Shown here piece after piece: positions 12,701 to 23,279 of a stretch of DNA of 64,000 nucleotides. The notes beneath the pieces were generated by a model. The model was not told where the DNA came from. It did no database searches and worked only from the letters and a program-made list of their open reading frames with translations. The position numbers and the translations under genes are program-made. The stretch is from Trichostrongylus colubriformis (Eukaryota > Nematoda > Chromadorea > Rhabditida > Trichostrongylidae): the NCBI GenBank assembly GCA_963978905.1, contig OZ022257.1, positions 18,929,664 to 18,993,663 on the forward strand, in the 5' to 3' direction. Position 1 is the stretch's first letter. Each line of letters begins with the position of its first letter.

Positions 12701-15700
12701 CATTATTTGTTATTTATTTACAGAATTACAGGATTCTATCCGTAGACGCTCGCTTTACATATAGTCCCACTGATATAACAAGTGTGGCCCCCGCGACTGG
12801 TTTTCTGGCTTTTCAAAGCTACCAAGTAGACTGTTGTGGAAATCGCAGCATTACCCGGACACTCTCCCTCACTGAATGAGAATTACTATCACTGACTGAC
12901 TAATACCATATTGAAACAATTTTTCCAATATAAAAATTAGAAAAGTAGTTCATTTGCAAACCTAGGTGTAGAAATGCAAATGAGATGGGCATGTTAGTTC
13001 CCTATTTACAATACATTTGATTTATGGGCACCGGAACTCTCGCTTGCTCTTTAGTCTAAACATTCTCAAGAGCATCAAACTCTAACCAGGGCCAAGCGTG
13101 GGGTCGAAGAAAATTTCCTTTTCTGACAGAGGAGGAAATAAAAGTAAAGGATAGAGTAGACAAGAACAAGACAGACGGATAGTAAATAATACAACATAGA
13201 TGTAAAGACAGACAGTACATGAAGTTAGGCATAACATGAGAAACAACCTGTGGAAATGGGGACAAGTGTGGTATGGGTACGGCATAGGACAAGAAGTAAA
13301 GACCACACATGGGCCAAGTTAAGCACCGCTCATGGTGGGCGGAGCGTGCATTGGAATGCTTCGTTTTCAGATCGAAAATTGTTGATGGGTTTCCAATATG
13401 ACCCAAACGTTCTAATGATCACTTAGATTATACCATATCTTCAAAAGAAAGAAGTTATATCGGAGGGAGCCAGTCGAGGAAATTTTTTTCCGTCGAAGTG
13501 GCGAGATCATCCAACTATTCTGAAAGGAATGATATACCGTGTATGAAATACATCCAGTACACATTGTTTGCTCTCAGAGGTCCAACGGAAGCGACCGATG
13601 TTTGTCGGCATCGCTGCGGAATGCGCCATGCATGAGGATTTACTCACATCCGTAGTGATTACAAACGCTTTTCTGTCAGTATAGTGGGCCACTAGCACCA
13701 GTATAGGTGATTGCAATAGCAGTAAGATATGAAAGAAGTCCACTTCTTGAGTGTTCATCCATGCAGTAACCCGTGGATAGACTACGCGCAAAACGACTAA
13801 TCGATGAATGTCGGAGGTCCTTTTGTACATGTTGTCGTTGCAAGCTAAGCAAAGGGAAGGCGACTGGCGTTGGCCGGCTTCGTGTGAGGCGAGCCACGCC
13901 TGAAGTTCCCACCGATAACCAATCAGGTTAAAAGGTACACTATCCCCTTCGTCTTGCAATTGTGTACTGTGAACAGGGTACCAAGTATCGACCTCGCGCC
14001 ACAGTATAAGTAATATTCGCTCGGTTGCAGAAGCTTGACACCTTGCTTACAGTCAATAATTACAAGAGAACAGCGTGCCCTTTGACTTTGTTCATCTTTT
14101 GCATTGTCCATGCCACCCTCCTACAATACCGTCTTATGCACTTACCTTTAGAAAAATTGTGTCTTACCTCGTTCGCTGTTCGTGGGAGGTCGCTTCCTGT
14201 ATGCCCTTCGAGATTTTCAAGCGAAGATTTAAATGAATAAATTAAATATTAGTTTCGGATTTGAACCCACTTAGTCAGTTCTATCACATATCCCCTTTAC
14301 ACTTTGGACCCTTATTCTGAGAAATGGCAATGATCATAGCCTAACCCGTACCACTACGACCCCCTCATAGCGGACCAAATACGACCCCTACCCCCTGACG
14401 AGGATTCCTTGACGGAGGCTTGATCCTGATGTTAGGACAAGTTCCTGTCCCGTGCAATCAAGTGTTCATCACCCTTGACAGTTCCACACACCATGCGTCA
14501 AACACATTATCACATAGCAAACGAATTCACACGAAAGAACAAGATCAATGCAAAACTACTAGGTGAGAATCAAAAGTTTTCTGTTTTGCTAAAACTAAAT
14601 CGAAAAACACGTTGGAGACTCACATTCTCTTGAAGACATAAAAAATCGGACAGACGGACACTGATGGACTGGAATGGAAATCGAATCCGTAGCATTTCGG
14701 ATGAAGCCGTCAGCTCTATGCATCCATTCTGGAAACACTGGTAAATCTTTCATAGTTGAGCCAAAAAAGGAATGACCGGAGCAAGTGTGTCCACGAAAGC
14801 ATTACCAAACTGAACTAGGTGGAAAACTTGAAAAAGTATATTAAAGATGACAGACCACACCCCTTCAAATTATACTCCTCCCGAACTTAGTAGGATCCCG
14901 AAAAACTAGTTATTAAGTTGCCATATGGAAAGAAAATGCAACAGTGGAAGAACAGTGAAAGCACATGCGCGACGTTCTGTTTCGATGGCGACCCTTGGAA
15001 CGGCAGTAATTTAAGGTATCATTATGTCGCATCTTGCGATGATGTTTAGTTTTGGTCATTTTTCCTGTTTCTGGCGCGTCTATCTGGCGCATACGCATAC
15101 AGAGAATGAATAGATATCACCATCATCATCATATATCATGTATATACAAGGTTGCACGACTGCCACGGCGAAGGGGTTCCAAGGACTCACGCAAAAGAAG
15201 TCAAAACGATTAACTTGGAGGTGTACTATCTGCTTTGTTCCTTACTACTCGAACAAAGAAATCGTACAAGAAGAGCAGTGTGCAGAGTAACGGAAAGAGA
15301 TCAGCTTTCAAGACCTGTGAACCACATTAGGGCGCAAGAAAATGAACTTGGAAAGTAAAGATTACGAACCAAAGAACTCACACTCACTCGTTCTCGCAAT
15401 CTAGTTCCGATAGATGCGTCATCTATCATGTCAGAACTATTACTGCTTCCCTCAGAATCCTTTTCGAATGAAGCAACAGATGAACCCACTGAGGAGCACT
15501 CCTCGTCTAAAAATAAAAAAAATTTAAATCAAGTCATTTGGAAAATTTTTCGTCTACAAAATAAATAATGGGGTGGGAACAGAAAAGGAGGAGATTGACA
15601 TGGAAAAGTGGGAGTATGAAACTCGCTTCGTTTTCCTGTTGGTCACGCCTCCTAAGCTCAAGCGCCGCAACATCGAATCTCCCTTAATATACTTTTTGCC

Positions 15701-16503
15701 CTTGAGCCTCAGCAGAAGTAATTGAAAAGAACACTAGTGATTGTTTGTTATTTTGCTATGTCACACCCCAATATCGTGCAATCAGTGATTTCTCCCCACA
15801 ACCGTTCGGTAGTAACAAGACGGGCATATCTCGAACAGCAAATCCTCGGTTACGCAATTATTCAATTATGAAATTGACCACGCATAAGAATCGTTGAATC
15901 CTTACGGATACCATAACTAATCTACACCGTGACTACAAATCTCCGCACAAGACAATGCCGGAAAGAGTGTGATCATATCCCTCAAGAAAGGCCAATCTCG
16001 CAAACTTGGGAATCTGCAGTTTTTCAAATCGCGACTCTGCTCACAGAAGTCGCCGTCAGACTTCGCTATCTTGCGATTTTGCGGCATCGTATGCGATACT
16101 GCGTTCCCAATTTTGCATGCCGCAGCTGTGGAGCTGCGAAACACGAAATTGCGAAGCCTGAGGCGCAACAGACGCAGAACTATAAAATAAACGTAGAATC
16201 GCGCGGAACAGTGTGACTAAGCGAACTGCAAAGTCACGAAATTACGAAGTCTGACGTCGGCCTTACAACAACTACAACTCTAGTCTGGCGTGACTCTAAC
16301 GGGCAAGAAATCGGCAAATTGGGTACTACTGCATAATTGTTATTAATTAATACATTTTAACTGCACTTACCACAATACATGAAATCCGCATGAAAGGTAT
16401 AATCATCTCTGCAGATATCGAAAGACGCCCCAGATCCACCTTCGCAACGCGAATACCGTTGAAACGATGGTATTAAAGAATTCTGATGAGTAGATATCTC
16501 CAT
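9775..16503 (-). CDS. Ulp1/SENP-family SUMO protease (peptidase C48), seven exons
   Basis: Proposed exons, 5' to 3' on the minus strand: 16503-16371, 15506-15388, 10896-10826, 10567-10459, 10359-10262, 10149-10026, 9951-9775. All introns are GT-AG, every phase joins, and the sum is 831 nt (276 aa plus stop). The first ~75 residues are Ser/Asp-rich. The C48 fold follows: RLRERDLLNDTIVDFYLNH (from ~80), RVTVLPSVFW, catalytic His176 in NEWEHW, Asp196 in CFDSQ, Gln246 in LPQQNNN and nucleophile Cys252 in DCGLYIVEF. Families with this triad remove SUMO from target proteins or mature SUMO. The spacing of the RL....LND block is correct only if exon 2 joins exon 3, which supports the 4.5 kb intron. 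The tail after Cys is short (24 aa), and GTGGGT near 9794 could be a donor to a further exon. Whether it is Ulp1-, Ulp2- or SENP8-like cannot be decided by eye. Confidence 0.85.
11556..12430 (-). mobile_element. mariner DNA transposon, internally deleted
   Basis: Imperfect terminal inverted repeats of ~30 bp begin GGTTGCTTCAATATGAATCG at 11556 and end at 12430 with the complement of GGTTGATTCACTATGAATCG. Both sides are flanked by TA (11554-11555, 12431-12432), the mariner target. At ~875 bp it is shorter than the ~1.3 kb of full mariners. It lies in intron 2 of the SUMO-protease gene, in the same orientation as the gene. Confidence 0.85.
11660..12216 (-). pseudogene. mariner transposase remnant (frameshifted)
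   Basis: Reading frames inside the mariner carry recognisable transposase pieces in different phases. At 12216-11974 there is an N-terminal helix-turn-helix-like segment (STVYLWHSKFASDDYSIEDE, as in the mariner RTVQRWFxKFRxGDxSLED block). At about 11930-11900 there is FQHDNARPH, which carries the second catalytic Asp. In another frame at ~11835 there is PYSPDLAPSNF, which carries the third Asp. At least two frameshifts separate these blocks and the middle of the protein is missing, so no active transposase is made. Confidence 0.85.
13040..13415 (+). repeat. TGGGCGGAGC repeat family, single copy in intron 2
   Basis: Contains the family hallmarks AACAACCTGTGG, GACAAGTGTGG, GGACAAGAAGTAAA, CATGGTGGGCGGAGCGTGC and CGTTTTCAGATCG in the same order as the array at 17290-18150. 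Lies inside intron 2 of the protease gene. Confidence 0.7.
14290..15380. other. Intron 2 interior, unassigned
   Basis: Besides the decayed G-run copy at 14350-14430, nothing is recognised. The open stretch at 13507-13966 (minus) is discussed among the rejected items. Confidence 0.4.
15990..16260. repeat. Degenerate GCGAAATTGCGAA-type foldback in intron 1
   Basis: Short variations of TCGCGACT, GCGATTTTGCGG, GCAGCTGTGGAGCTGC and ACGAAATTGCGAAG recur on both strands, so that the stretch folds back on itself imperfectly. Resembles the stronger example at 62260-62680. Lies between exons 1 and 2 of the protease gene. Confidence 0.45.
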
Positions 16504-16509
16504 TGTAAC

Positions 16510-17280
16510 CAGTGGAGCTACGAAGTGGACATATAATGTACCTTAACAAAGGTTATTGGCGAGATGGCATTTCACTAACAAAGTCAAGTTTAACCAGGAT
16601 ATAATCAAAATGTTACAAATGGTTGAGCCAACGAATACACACAAAAAATGGAATCATACTAGGAAAATATGCACGAAAGCAGTTGTACCATGTAAACATT
16701 TTGCACCTTGCTTGTAATTCGTGTAAACACTGGGTATGACGAGTTCTAACGATTCATGGATTATGTGATCGTGCATATCGCATGAACTAAGACGGAACCA
16801 TGTTACGGTAATACTGATGTGGATTAAAACGCGTCCCTCCGCAAAACCTTTGCAACCACATCACATTCGACGACGTTTTCCAGCTATTGCCCATGTAATC
16901 ATTATCATCCGGTTTCCATGGGTTAAAGGGAGTTGCTGAAGGGAAGTCAACAAACACTTGCTTCATTTCAATAAAATCTAGTGAGGTTATTGGAAGGACT
17001 TTAGAAGGATGTTCTAGCTGTTTAAGTTATTTTTATCAGATTTTTTCGCCGAACCTAAGAATCATCAATAATACAAGTATGATGCTGCCCTTTACTGAAC
17101 GAAGGTTCCGAAGGAGTTTTGCCATCTGTTAACTGAGCTTAAGTTCTGAATAAATTGCTAAAGTTGCATTTTGTGAAAATTCGGAGACGTTTCAAAGAAT
17201 CCCTATCAAGTATAAAACGCTTCGTCTGTACGTACGTCCGTCCGTCCTTCATTCCGTCCGTCTGTCCGTCACGAAATTAG
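16510..17280. other. Upstream region of the SUMO-protease gene
   Basis: Upstream of the ATG at 16503-16501. A CTTCGTAG acceptor-like site lies ~18 nt before the ATG on the minus strand and could be a trans-splice site. No other features are seen. A TCCGTCCGTC-type microrepeat lies at 17228-17270. Confidence 0.4.
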
Positions 17281-17289
17281 GTATTATAT

Positions 17290-18150
17290 GAAGAACGACC
17301 TGTGGTGATTGGGGCGGAGCGCGAATGAGAATGTTCCGTTTTCAGACAGAAAACTATCAATTTGCTTCGAATGTGCCCCAAACCCAGGGAGAAAAGGATT
17401 GAGGCCAGGGATGAGTTTCTGAAGATTAGGAAAAAATCCTGAGCACAGCGTGTGGAGCTTGGATGTTACATGAAAAACGACCTGGAGATAGGGACAAGTT
17501 TAGGATGTGTAGGACATCGGAAAAGAAGTAAAAGTATACATGGACCATGTTGAGCTCCGCCCACGATGGGTACGGCGCGCCGTGGAATGTTCCGTTTTCA
17601 AACCAAAAATTGTAGATTAGGTTCGAATGTGCTCCGAACGTGGGGAAAGGTGTATAAAGGTCAGGGAAGAGTTTTTGAAGATCACGAAGAATCCTGGGCA
17701 CACTGGGCGGAGCATTCGCAGTGGTGGGCGGCTTGGATGTTGCGTGAAAAACGACCTGCGGAGTTAGGGACAAGTTTGAAATGGGTGGCACGGGACAAGA
17801 AGTCAAGAGCATACAAGGACCATGTTGAGCTCCGCACACGATGGGCGGGGAGTGTCGTGGATTTCTCCGTTTTCAGACCAAAAATTGTAAATTGAGTTCC
17901 AATATGACCAAACGTGGGGAAAAGGTGGATGGTAGATTTAAGTCAGGAATGTGTTTTTTTAAAGTCATAAAAGAGGCCTGGGCATAGTGGGCGGAGCGCA
18001 CTTCGAGTTGACGATCCTTACAACAAAGACTCATAACTCGGTCAACGCAGCCTCGAGACCAGGAAAAAATCGGTAGAAATAAACAATGTTCAAATATCTT
18101 GAGCACACTAGAAATGGGAGAGCCGCCCACAATGAACGGAGCGCGTTACA
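17290..18150 (+). repeat. TGGGCGGAGC repeat family, tandem array (~3 units of ~260 bp)
   Basis: The landmark TTCCGTTTTCAGAC (or a variant) recurs near 17334, 17590 and 17866. Each unit also contains GAAAAACGACCTG, GACAAGTTT, AAGAAGTMAA, CATGTTGAGCTCCGC and TGGGCGGAGC. Other copies: 13040-13415, 27760-29230 (opposite strand) and 49560-50060 (opposite strand). Confidence 0.75.
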
Positions 18151-18239
18151 ATCCCGATCAACCTACTGACGCCCGTGGCTACGCGCACAGTAGCTGCGCC
18201 AACGTCTACATAAAATTCTAATATTGCTTCTTGCTGAGC

Positions 18240-18486
18240 GGAAGTTTCAAGATTTCACTCTCTGCCTAGTAATGTGTTGGATGTATACTTTGCAATGAAA
18301 TATACACTTACGTGTGTGTTTTCACCTGAGAATATTTGAGGAGGTAGAGGTCCCCCTTTAACTAAGGCTTAGGCAGAAGTGCTAGGCAAGATTAGCGCCG
18401 GATGCTGATTATATACATTTGAGCTTAAAAACTGATGATTGTAGGACGGTATGGGAGAGTGACAATAGCGCTGAAATGAGTACCCC
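18240..18486 (+). repeat. GGGGCACTC short-TIR repeat family, partial copy
   Basis: Carries the family core: ATATACACTT, CTAAGGCTTAGGC, CTAGGCAAG, GCGCCGGATGC and a GAGTACCCC terminus. The 5' end is not clear. Confidence 0.5.
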
Positions 18487-18799
18487 GAACTCAGGATGTC
18501 GGGTGTGTTGCAAGTGTTCCGATCCTAGAGGTCGGCACCGAACTGGGTCACCGCCCTTCGCGAATTGTCCGAATGGTGGCGGGTCCTGCCGTCTGGGCTC
18601 TCCCAGATTAGCCTAAGCCTTTTCAGGGGAGGAGCTTTGGCAGCGTGTTTTTACCTGTCTTTACCTGATTCCGATCCCCCGCGCAACTTGACCTGACCTC
18701 ACCAGTCGGAACACTTGCACTCCACCCCAGGATGTCGCTTTGAAACGACTCGTCATATAATTGGTGATCTTGGTGCTGATGAGTTTGGTGCATTCAGTC

Positions 18800-18970
18800 A
18801 TTGTCGGGCTGTCGCTACAGAAACCATTCCATATCGTCAGTTGTATACTCAAGATTATATTTTTACTTAAGCCTTACTTGAGGGGTGGAGAAATCCCCTG
18901 GACTAAGGCCGAGGCTAAAAGCCTAGGTAAAAATGGCGTCGTATGCCGACCACAGTGGAGTGGCTCCTAA
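18800..18970 (+). repeat. GGGGCACTC short-TIR repeat family, partial copy
   Basis: Contains GTATACTCAAGATTATATTTT, AAGCCTTACTTGAGG, AGCCTAGGTAAAAATGGCG and CCACAGTGGAGT, in the same order as the fuller copy at 23081-23267. Confidence 0.5.
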
Positions 18971-18999
18971 CCATATGTGTATCGTGCAGAATGTATGTT

Positions 19000-19930
19000 G
19001 AAACTGCTTCGAAAACTTCATTCAGCTCAAAAACCCGGACGATAAGGATTACGTGGACAATAACTGGAAAACGTCGTCAAACGTAGTGGGGTTCGCAGAG
19101 GTTCAGGAGAAGAAAGCGTTTCATTCCACAACAAGATAAAAGCGAGTAAATGGAAAGGCCGACGCATACTGTACGCGAAGCGTTTGTGGCCGGGTTGCCA
19201 TGAGTGTTAAGCAGTGTCGCGGAGAAAAAGAGCACGCTTCATGAAAGTGCGGAAGACGACAAGAATGAAAGCTGCCGATGAAAACACCGCACGATCGCAG
19301 AACCTTGGAGTGCGCCGGCAGGGCCGGCTGCGTTCACAGGCAGCGAAGCGCAGTGGCACGGCACGGGGAGGTCGAGAGATGACGGAGGAGGCAGGCTGGC
19401 ATAGACGGAGACGCAGAGACATGCAACCACGCCCGTCGCTGGTGCCGCAGAGTATGAAGCGGTAAAGGACAGAGGATTCATGTGGCTGCGTCTGGCACGC
19501 GGCGCGGGGATGCGAGCTGTGGCACCGCACTAGTTGGGTCCTGAAGATGATGATGTTCTTTGCTATACACTAGGCGTAATCGCTTTGAAAACACCGGAAG
19601 GGGAAAAGTTGACAGATTGTGGTATATGAAATTAGAAGTGTTCAGTAGCGTAACAGTCAAGAGAGGACGAAATAAAACGAAGAAATATGAGCCCAGGGGC
19701 CCTCTTCTCTCTCCCGCCGTTCTATGTCACCAGCCAGGAGATTAGCCATTGCATGTAGGTCGGACGAATTCCAGCAGGTACAATATTCAAATCGCTGCGG
19801 GACCCCACGCCTCCTCAATACCGTGCAGAGCCTCCATGAATGATTAGTGGGTCGCGGGCTAGAATCGGTTGAGGTTACCATTTGATCTGTAGCTTGTGAT
19901 TATAGACAAAAGTAAATATTGCATTGAAAT
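19000..19930. other. Unassigned; GC-rich island at 19190-19540
   Basis: A GC-rich stretch that is open on both strands for 80-107 codons with Arg-rich translations, which is expected of GC-rich DNA. No domain is recognised and no splice sites single out one strand. Confidence 0.4.
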
Positions 19931-19937
19931 ATAGCTA

Positions 19938-20165
19938 GGTCAAATAAAGTCGGGGGGGGGGGGAGACGCAACTTTGCGTCGACGTCGAAGCTCCTTCCCC
20001 TCCCTAGGCTTAGGCTAAATTTGATATCCCCTCCTCCCACATGAAAAAGCATCTGTCATAGCATAGGTCTCATGTGCTTTTGCCTAGCCTAAGCCGAGGG
20101 AGGGAAAGAAGTTTTGATGTCGGTGAAAATTTTGCGTCCCCCCCCCCCCCCGACTTTATTTGACC
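19938..20165. mobile_element. 228-bp foldback element with poly-G/poly-C termini
   Basis: The ends GGTCAAATAAAGTC plus ~12 G and ~14 C plus GACTTTATTTGACC are inverted repeats. Inside, a GACGTCGAAGCTCCTTCCCC..TAGGCTTAGGC block is inverted again as GCCTAGCCTAAGCCGAGGGAGGG, giving arms of roughly 90-110 bp. ATAGCT occurs in both flanks but not directly abutting. No coding capacity; a MITE-like palindrome. Confidence 0.8.
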
Positions 20166-20524
20166 CAAATAGCTTTTCATTAGACAATTAGAACGATTGA
20201 TTTCTACAACACAGGTTCAAGTAAAATTTTACCAAATTTGGCAGCAGGGGTAGTCTGAGGCCCTAGAACGTACACCCCTTTTTGGCCTGCACTCAGGACC
20301 AGAATTAATACCATACAGAGGTTTCTGGATGTTTCTGTCTATTGTTTAAGTATAAGTTCAACGAACTTAAGCAAAGCGTATACTCATGGTCTCGAACGTC
20401 GATGACATCAATGATGAAATTTCAACAGCAGGTACTTTTCGCTCATTTCACTATTTCTGAGGTGGTTGATGACGAAGTTCACTACAGAAGCAGAAAGAGA
20501 AAGCTTCCTTGGAAGAAGTCACTC

Positions 20525-20985
20525 ACATGGAAACTCTGGGCCTAAAAAGCCTATTTATGGCGAAATCCCCTTCAAAAACGCGCCCCGAGACGTAGTGAAG
20601 GCGTAAGGGTTGAGAGCCGCCACCTTTGGATGACAGGCCTCGCCTCAGGAGACATGATTCCTGAATGGCTATTATGAGAGCGGTAAAGGATATGCGGCAG
20701 CGTAGGAGGCAGTGCGGCGCGCTTTTGCAGCTTTGGCTTTGAGCTCGCTCCAAAATCGAAGCTGTCGTATTTTCAAACATTCCCATGTTTGAAAATACGA
20801 CAGCTGTTCACTTGGCAACACACCAGTGGAAGAATAGTTCGGACTACCTGCCTCTTGACGGAGAGATCGACCGCGTAGAGAATCAACTGAGAAGGGGCTT
20901 TTATTTCTCGGATCTTTGACATTCCCTTCCGTCTTTCTTCATCATTGTATCACTGAGCACTTCGACTTTCAGATTCACTACATTT
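20525..20985 (+). repeat. Dispersed repeat F, copy 1
   Basis: Shares the order GAAGTCACTCACATGG, TGGGCCTAAAAAGCC, GGCGAAATCCCC, a GC-rich middle, CAAACATTCCCATGTTT, CTACCYGCCTCTTGACGG and TTTATTTCTCGG with copies at 21065-21575 and 31482-31965. A perfect hairpin lies at 20760-20805. Confidence 0.75.
20760..20805. repeat. Perfect 21-bp hairpin within repeat F copy 1
   Basis: GCTGTCGTATTTTCAAACAT (20761-20780) is exactly complementary to 20785-20804 around the loop TCCC, and the next base pair also matches. The two other F copies have only one arm (AAACATCCCnTnnTGTTTA), so this copy gained a local inverted duplication. Confidence 0.85.
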
Positions 20986-21064
20986 TTCAGTGTTCGGCCA
21001 AATTTCCCCTATCGCTAACCTAGACAGCATTAGGGGTTGTGCGGTAATGGAGAAATCCCTACAA

Positions 21065-21575
21065 GAAGTCACTCACATGGTAGTCCTGGGCCTAAGAAGG
21101 CTACCTGTGGCAAAATCACGGTGAAAGAGCGCCCCTCCAAGCTGTAGAAACCCTGCAGAACGCCGCAACCATGCAGGGGTTCCGCCTCTTGGACACAGCG
21201 GCCCCGCCTCCCGATGACGTAATTCCCGATAGACTGGGGTGGGAGAGGCCAAGAAGATGCGGCGGGACGAAGGTTTTGCGGCGCGCTTTCGCGGTTTCGA
21301 AGCTCATTCCAAAAAATAAATACGTATTTCCAAACATCCCCTTGTGTTTACTTGGCAACATGCCAATGGGAGACTAGATCAGTCTACCCGCCTCTTGACG
21401 GGAAGGTCGTCCGCGTCGAGAATCAACAGTGGGAAGGGGGTCCTATTTCTCGGGTTTTTGGCCATTACGATCCGTTTTCTCCACTATCCTGTTGCAAGGC
21501 ATCTCGACTTTCATATGCACTATTTCTTTTACTTTCCGTCCGACTTTCCTCTAATGCTGCTTTTAAGAATCAACT
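21065..21575 (+). repeat. Dispersed repeat F, copy 2
   Basis: Tandem to copy 1 (20525-20985) in the same orientation, with the same landmark order. All three plus-strand F copies keep an open minus-strand frame including GMFxN and a Gly-rich TSxGGG block; this is probably base composition. Confidence 0.75.
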
Positions 21576-21579
21576 GAAA

Positions 21580-23075
21580 CTGGCGTCTCTAACTCGCACC
21601 GATCGCGCTGCGTGCTACATGCGATTAGGCGAACTATCTCTCCTAACGGCACAGCCCCAGAATCGCTATTTTTCAAGGTATCACTGCAGCCCTACTGGAA
21701 GTTCAATTGCAGTTGGTTAGCAAGAACTGGGAAATCTTGTATCGAGTTCTTCAAGTAGGCTGACTTGAGCGTTCCATCAAGAAGGTGGGGAAACATTTCA
21801 CACATAAAAAACCTGTCAGAGAATCCCCGCATTGAATCACAACGCACGCGACGAAAGTGGGACCGGAAGCGATCTCTATACCGACATGTCTTCGGATTGG
21901 TGCATGGCGGAAGAAGGCCATTTGACTTTCGAAATAAAGCTGCAATTCATGTCTTCAGTGGGTTCTTCTCTTCCATTCGCTAGCCTCCAATGACTTTGAC
22001 TATACTGTGTTTTGCTGACATGAGACTTCTTATATGATTTCACTCGACAAGTTTCACGTGGCAAATGGTGTTCTGCTTTCTGCACTGTCGTAAGATTTGA
22101 TTTGAAAACCAAATAAATTAGGTGTAATGTGTATAACATTTAGCACAACCATGAAAACTTTCAAGGAACTAGCCATGCGATAACACAAATTCAAAATAAA
22201 AATAATAAAATCTGTTCGATACCCTTCCAAACTATTCAATGAATCATCAACGCTATGACTTATTATTTCATGAAAAATGGAAAGCAGTATGGTGCTGAGG
22301 TCATACGCGAACATATCGAACATTCTACTAGAGATATGCTACGCGTTTCAGTGTAAAACTGATAAATAAATGATTGCAGCGATAGCATAGAGGTGGGAAT
22401 AGGCATGCGCGTTATTTTCTACTCGTTTCTTGGCCGTCATAAATACTGAACGACTGTGAATTGAAGAGAAATTCGGTGCTATGAGCTTTGGAAGAGGGAC
22501 GACTGGTCATATGGGGGGTAACGATCTCAAATATAAGTGGTGAGCAGCGAAATTCAGTGGTGATGTAGTTACAGCGGGTGGGACTCATTCTGCTCGACGT
22601 CCGACGCTATTTCTGCCAAGGTTTTTGCAAGAGCCGTATTTTAGGTAAAGCCCTGCCTCCCACGATGAAGCTCAGCTGGAAAAAGATAGTACAAGTTGAT
22701 GAAATGGTGACGGGTGAGGAACAACAGGGCGACAATGAGTGCCCACAACTACATTAACACCAACAACCAACAATGCAAAAAAAACCTGCAGAACATCCAA
22801 AAACAAACTATTAAGAAGGTGCCTTATGTCTGCGACTATGCTATGCTAACTGCTCATTATCTATTCATCGCATCAGTTCCCGTGAATCGATACCAGCAGT
22901 GATAAAGCAGTGACAACTGACATTCGATGGGAAATTACAAGTCACGACCCACTTACTATCTTATCCACTGGAAGACTATTACTTTTCAGCGGAGATTATG
23001 ATAATTTCACACAAGTTATTAGCACCTCATTTAGATAATCTATGACACTAGTCGTAGTCATGCCAGCTCTAATGT
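21580..23075. other. Unassigned intergenic DNA
   Basis: Only short ORFs without splice context; no repeat family recognised. Confidence 0.4.
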
Positions 23076-23080
23076 AGTTA

Positions 23081-23267
23081 GGGGGGGCACTCACAGTCGC
23101 GCTATCGTCCTCACTCGAAATCGTTCTACAATCATGAGTTTGTATACTCGAGTGTATATTTTTACTCAAGCCTTACTTTAGAGAAATAAGGGCTTATTCC
23201 TGAATTAAGGGTTAGGCTGAAATCTAGGCAAAAATAGCGCCGGACGCCGAGCTCAGCCGAGTACCCC
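23081..23267 (+). mobile_element. GGGGCACTC short-TIR MITE family, full copy
   Basis: Begins GGGGGGGCACTCACAGTCGCG and ends CCGAGTACCCC, i.e. short imperfect inverted ends (GGGG..ACTC/GAGT..CCCC). Matches the inverted copy at 25286-25467 along its whole length, including TATACTCGAGTG, AAGCCTTACTT and GCGCCGGACGCCGAGC. Confidence 0.65.
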
Positions 23268-23279
23268 AGGTACACTAGC

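Noticed and set aside
13507..13966. 150-codon minus-strand ORF with acceptor and donor sites (ends KAFVITTD before GTGAGT), considered as an extra exon of the SUMO protease
   Set aside because: Its entry phase does not match exon 2, and the exon 2-exon 3 join already gives the correct spacing of the C48 domain. It could still be an alternative exon.
14250..14290. GGATTTGAACCCAC resembling the T-arm of a tRNA on the minus strand
   Set aside because: No acceptor stem, D-arm or anticodon arm could be folded around it.
19207..19530. Opposed 83-107 codon ORFs in a GC-rich stretch
   Set aside because: Open on both strands with Arg/Ser-rich translations, as expected of GC-rich DNA; no splice sites or domain.
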